Origin: Lottia gigantea
Lineage: Eukaryota > Mollusca > Gastropoda > Lottiidae
Direction: 5' to 3'
Assembly: GCF_000327385.1 (NCBI RefSeq)
Contig: NW_008708986.1
Location: 1,521,559-1,585,558 of the forward strand
DNA length: 64,000 bases
Shown: piece after piece, positions 63,171-64,000 of the stretch
How the letters are laid out: every line of letters begins with the position of its first letter
Numbering within the stretch: position 1 is the stretch's first letter
Made by a program: the position numbers and the translations under genes
Notes under the pieces: generated by a model
What the model was told of the DNA's origin: nothing
What the model saw: only the letters and a program-made list of their open reading frames with translations
Database searches by the model: none

Positions 63171-64000
63171 CTTTATGTCAGTATCAGGCTTCTTATGAGG
63201 GGCCTCATTCTAAAAAAAACTTGGTTTTGGGTTCCAGTCATTTCATTGGTCACTCACTTAAAATGGATTGAAATTTCATAATTATTTTATTTCTTAAAAT
63301 CAGGATTTTATCATAGTTAAACTTTTTAAAATAAGGCCCTACGTCATTCATTTGCAAATGAATTGAAATAATAGTTCGAGATTTATTTCAGATTTTGATA
63401 AAAAAAATTGGTGATTCTTTTTTGCCATTTTTTTTTATCTTATTGCTTATAGGTCAAGAACTAAAATGATTACATATTACACAAAGGGAGGTAATGAGTC
63501 TCACATGAAAGACCTGAATCAACCAAAATTGAGCCCATTAATGGTATAAACATCTTCTATCACATGTCAAACATAAGTCAAGTCAAGTTACTTCCTAGTC
63601 TATCAAAAAAAAATTAGCATCCTAGTATGATAAGAATATCTAACATTATAAAAGAATGTTAAATAATCTATGAAAGCATCCTTTACCAACACTTCAACTT
63701 TATGTAGGCTGATTTGAGATACTTAAAATGTTTGCATACTGATTACAATCTCCTTTTTGAGCAAATACAGTCAGTGTTGTACCACATAAATACATAGGCA
63801 TATAAATATGTATATTGAACAAGAGCTTTTAAGTAAAGTTTGAGAATGCCAAGAGGATACTAAGCGTGGGAGTAATTCAAGGTTACATGTAGCAGCTTAC
63901 ATGACACACTTTCAAAGGATAGGTCTTGTAGGAGATTGTAAAAATGTTTTAGCATATCAATGTATAAGAAGATATTGCTTCTATTTCCACAATTCTGATT

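Larger units (their letters stand above)
58991..64000. other. 5 kb upstream of the choline transporter, no gene recognised
   Basis: Open frames are short and without family resemblance. The stretch contains a splice acceptor immediately before the coding exon, AT-rich non-coding sequence to about 61.2 kb, a duplicated repeat at 61561-62190, a 51-bp tandem repeat at 62251-62395, and a TTAAAGGG family copy at 62868. The transporter promoter and untranslated first exon probably lie in it or beyond the right edge. Confidence 0.4.

Noticed and set aside
1-64000. Retrovirus-like, LINE or Polinton coding remnants
   Set aside because: No reverse transcriptase, integrase, capsid or polymerase motif was noticed in any listed frame.

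Overview
This is a eukaryotic, AT-rich, intron-dense animal window with no bacterial features. The gene set suggests a lophotrochozoan, most likely a mollusc, though the species cannot be told. A Dixin with CH, coiled-coil and DIX parts is absent from the fly and nematode model genomes. The trithorax/KMT2A protein keeps the nuclear-receptor-type zinc fingers known from fly Trithorax. Interspersed repeats are many, short and non-autonomous.

Layout: (1) 1-9976, minus strand: the first about 1289 codons of a KMT2A/trithorax H3K4 methyltransferase, continuing off the left edge. (2) 9977-10809: a divergent promoter region. (3) 10810-11409, plus strand: an unrecognised 200-codon exon, probably a distal first exon of Dixin, followed by about 14 kb with no convincing gene. 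(4) 25264-31806, plus: Dixin (DIXDC1) in 16 coding exons, then its 3' UTR. (5) 34030-37022, minus: a phytanoyl-CoA dioxygenase-family oxygenase in 9 exons. (6) 37-46.6 kb: repeats and possible regulatory DNA. (7) 46617-48439, plus: Van Gogh/VANGL in two coding exons, then a long 3' UTR. (8) 52005-58990, minus: a high-affinity choline transporter (SLC5A7/CHT type) in 9 coding exons. (9) 59-64 kb: upstream DNA with repeats.

The genes are functionally separate, except that Dixin and Van Gogh both act around Dishevelled in Wnt and planar cell polarity signalling.

The most unusual feature is shared by three unrelated genes. In the choline transporter (60-bp unit, about 42 copies), Dixin (45-bp unit, 18 copies) and KMT2A (degenerate, about 6 copies), an intronic tandem array is made of units that each copy an exon-intron junction, including the splice site and the adjoining coding bases. 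In the two large arrays the unit is a multiple of three. The authentic splice site is therefore the outermost member of a long series of near-identical decoys. I saw no retrovirus-like or Polinton-like coding remnants.
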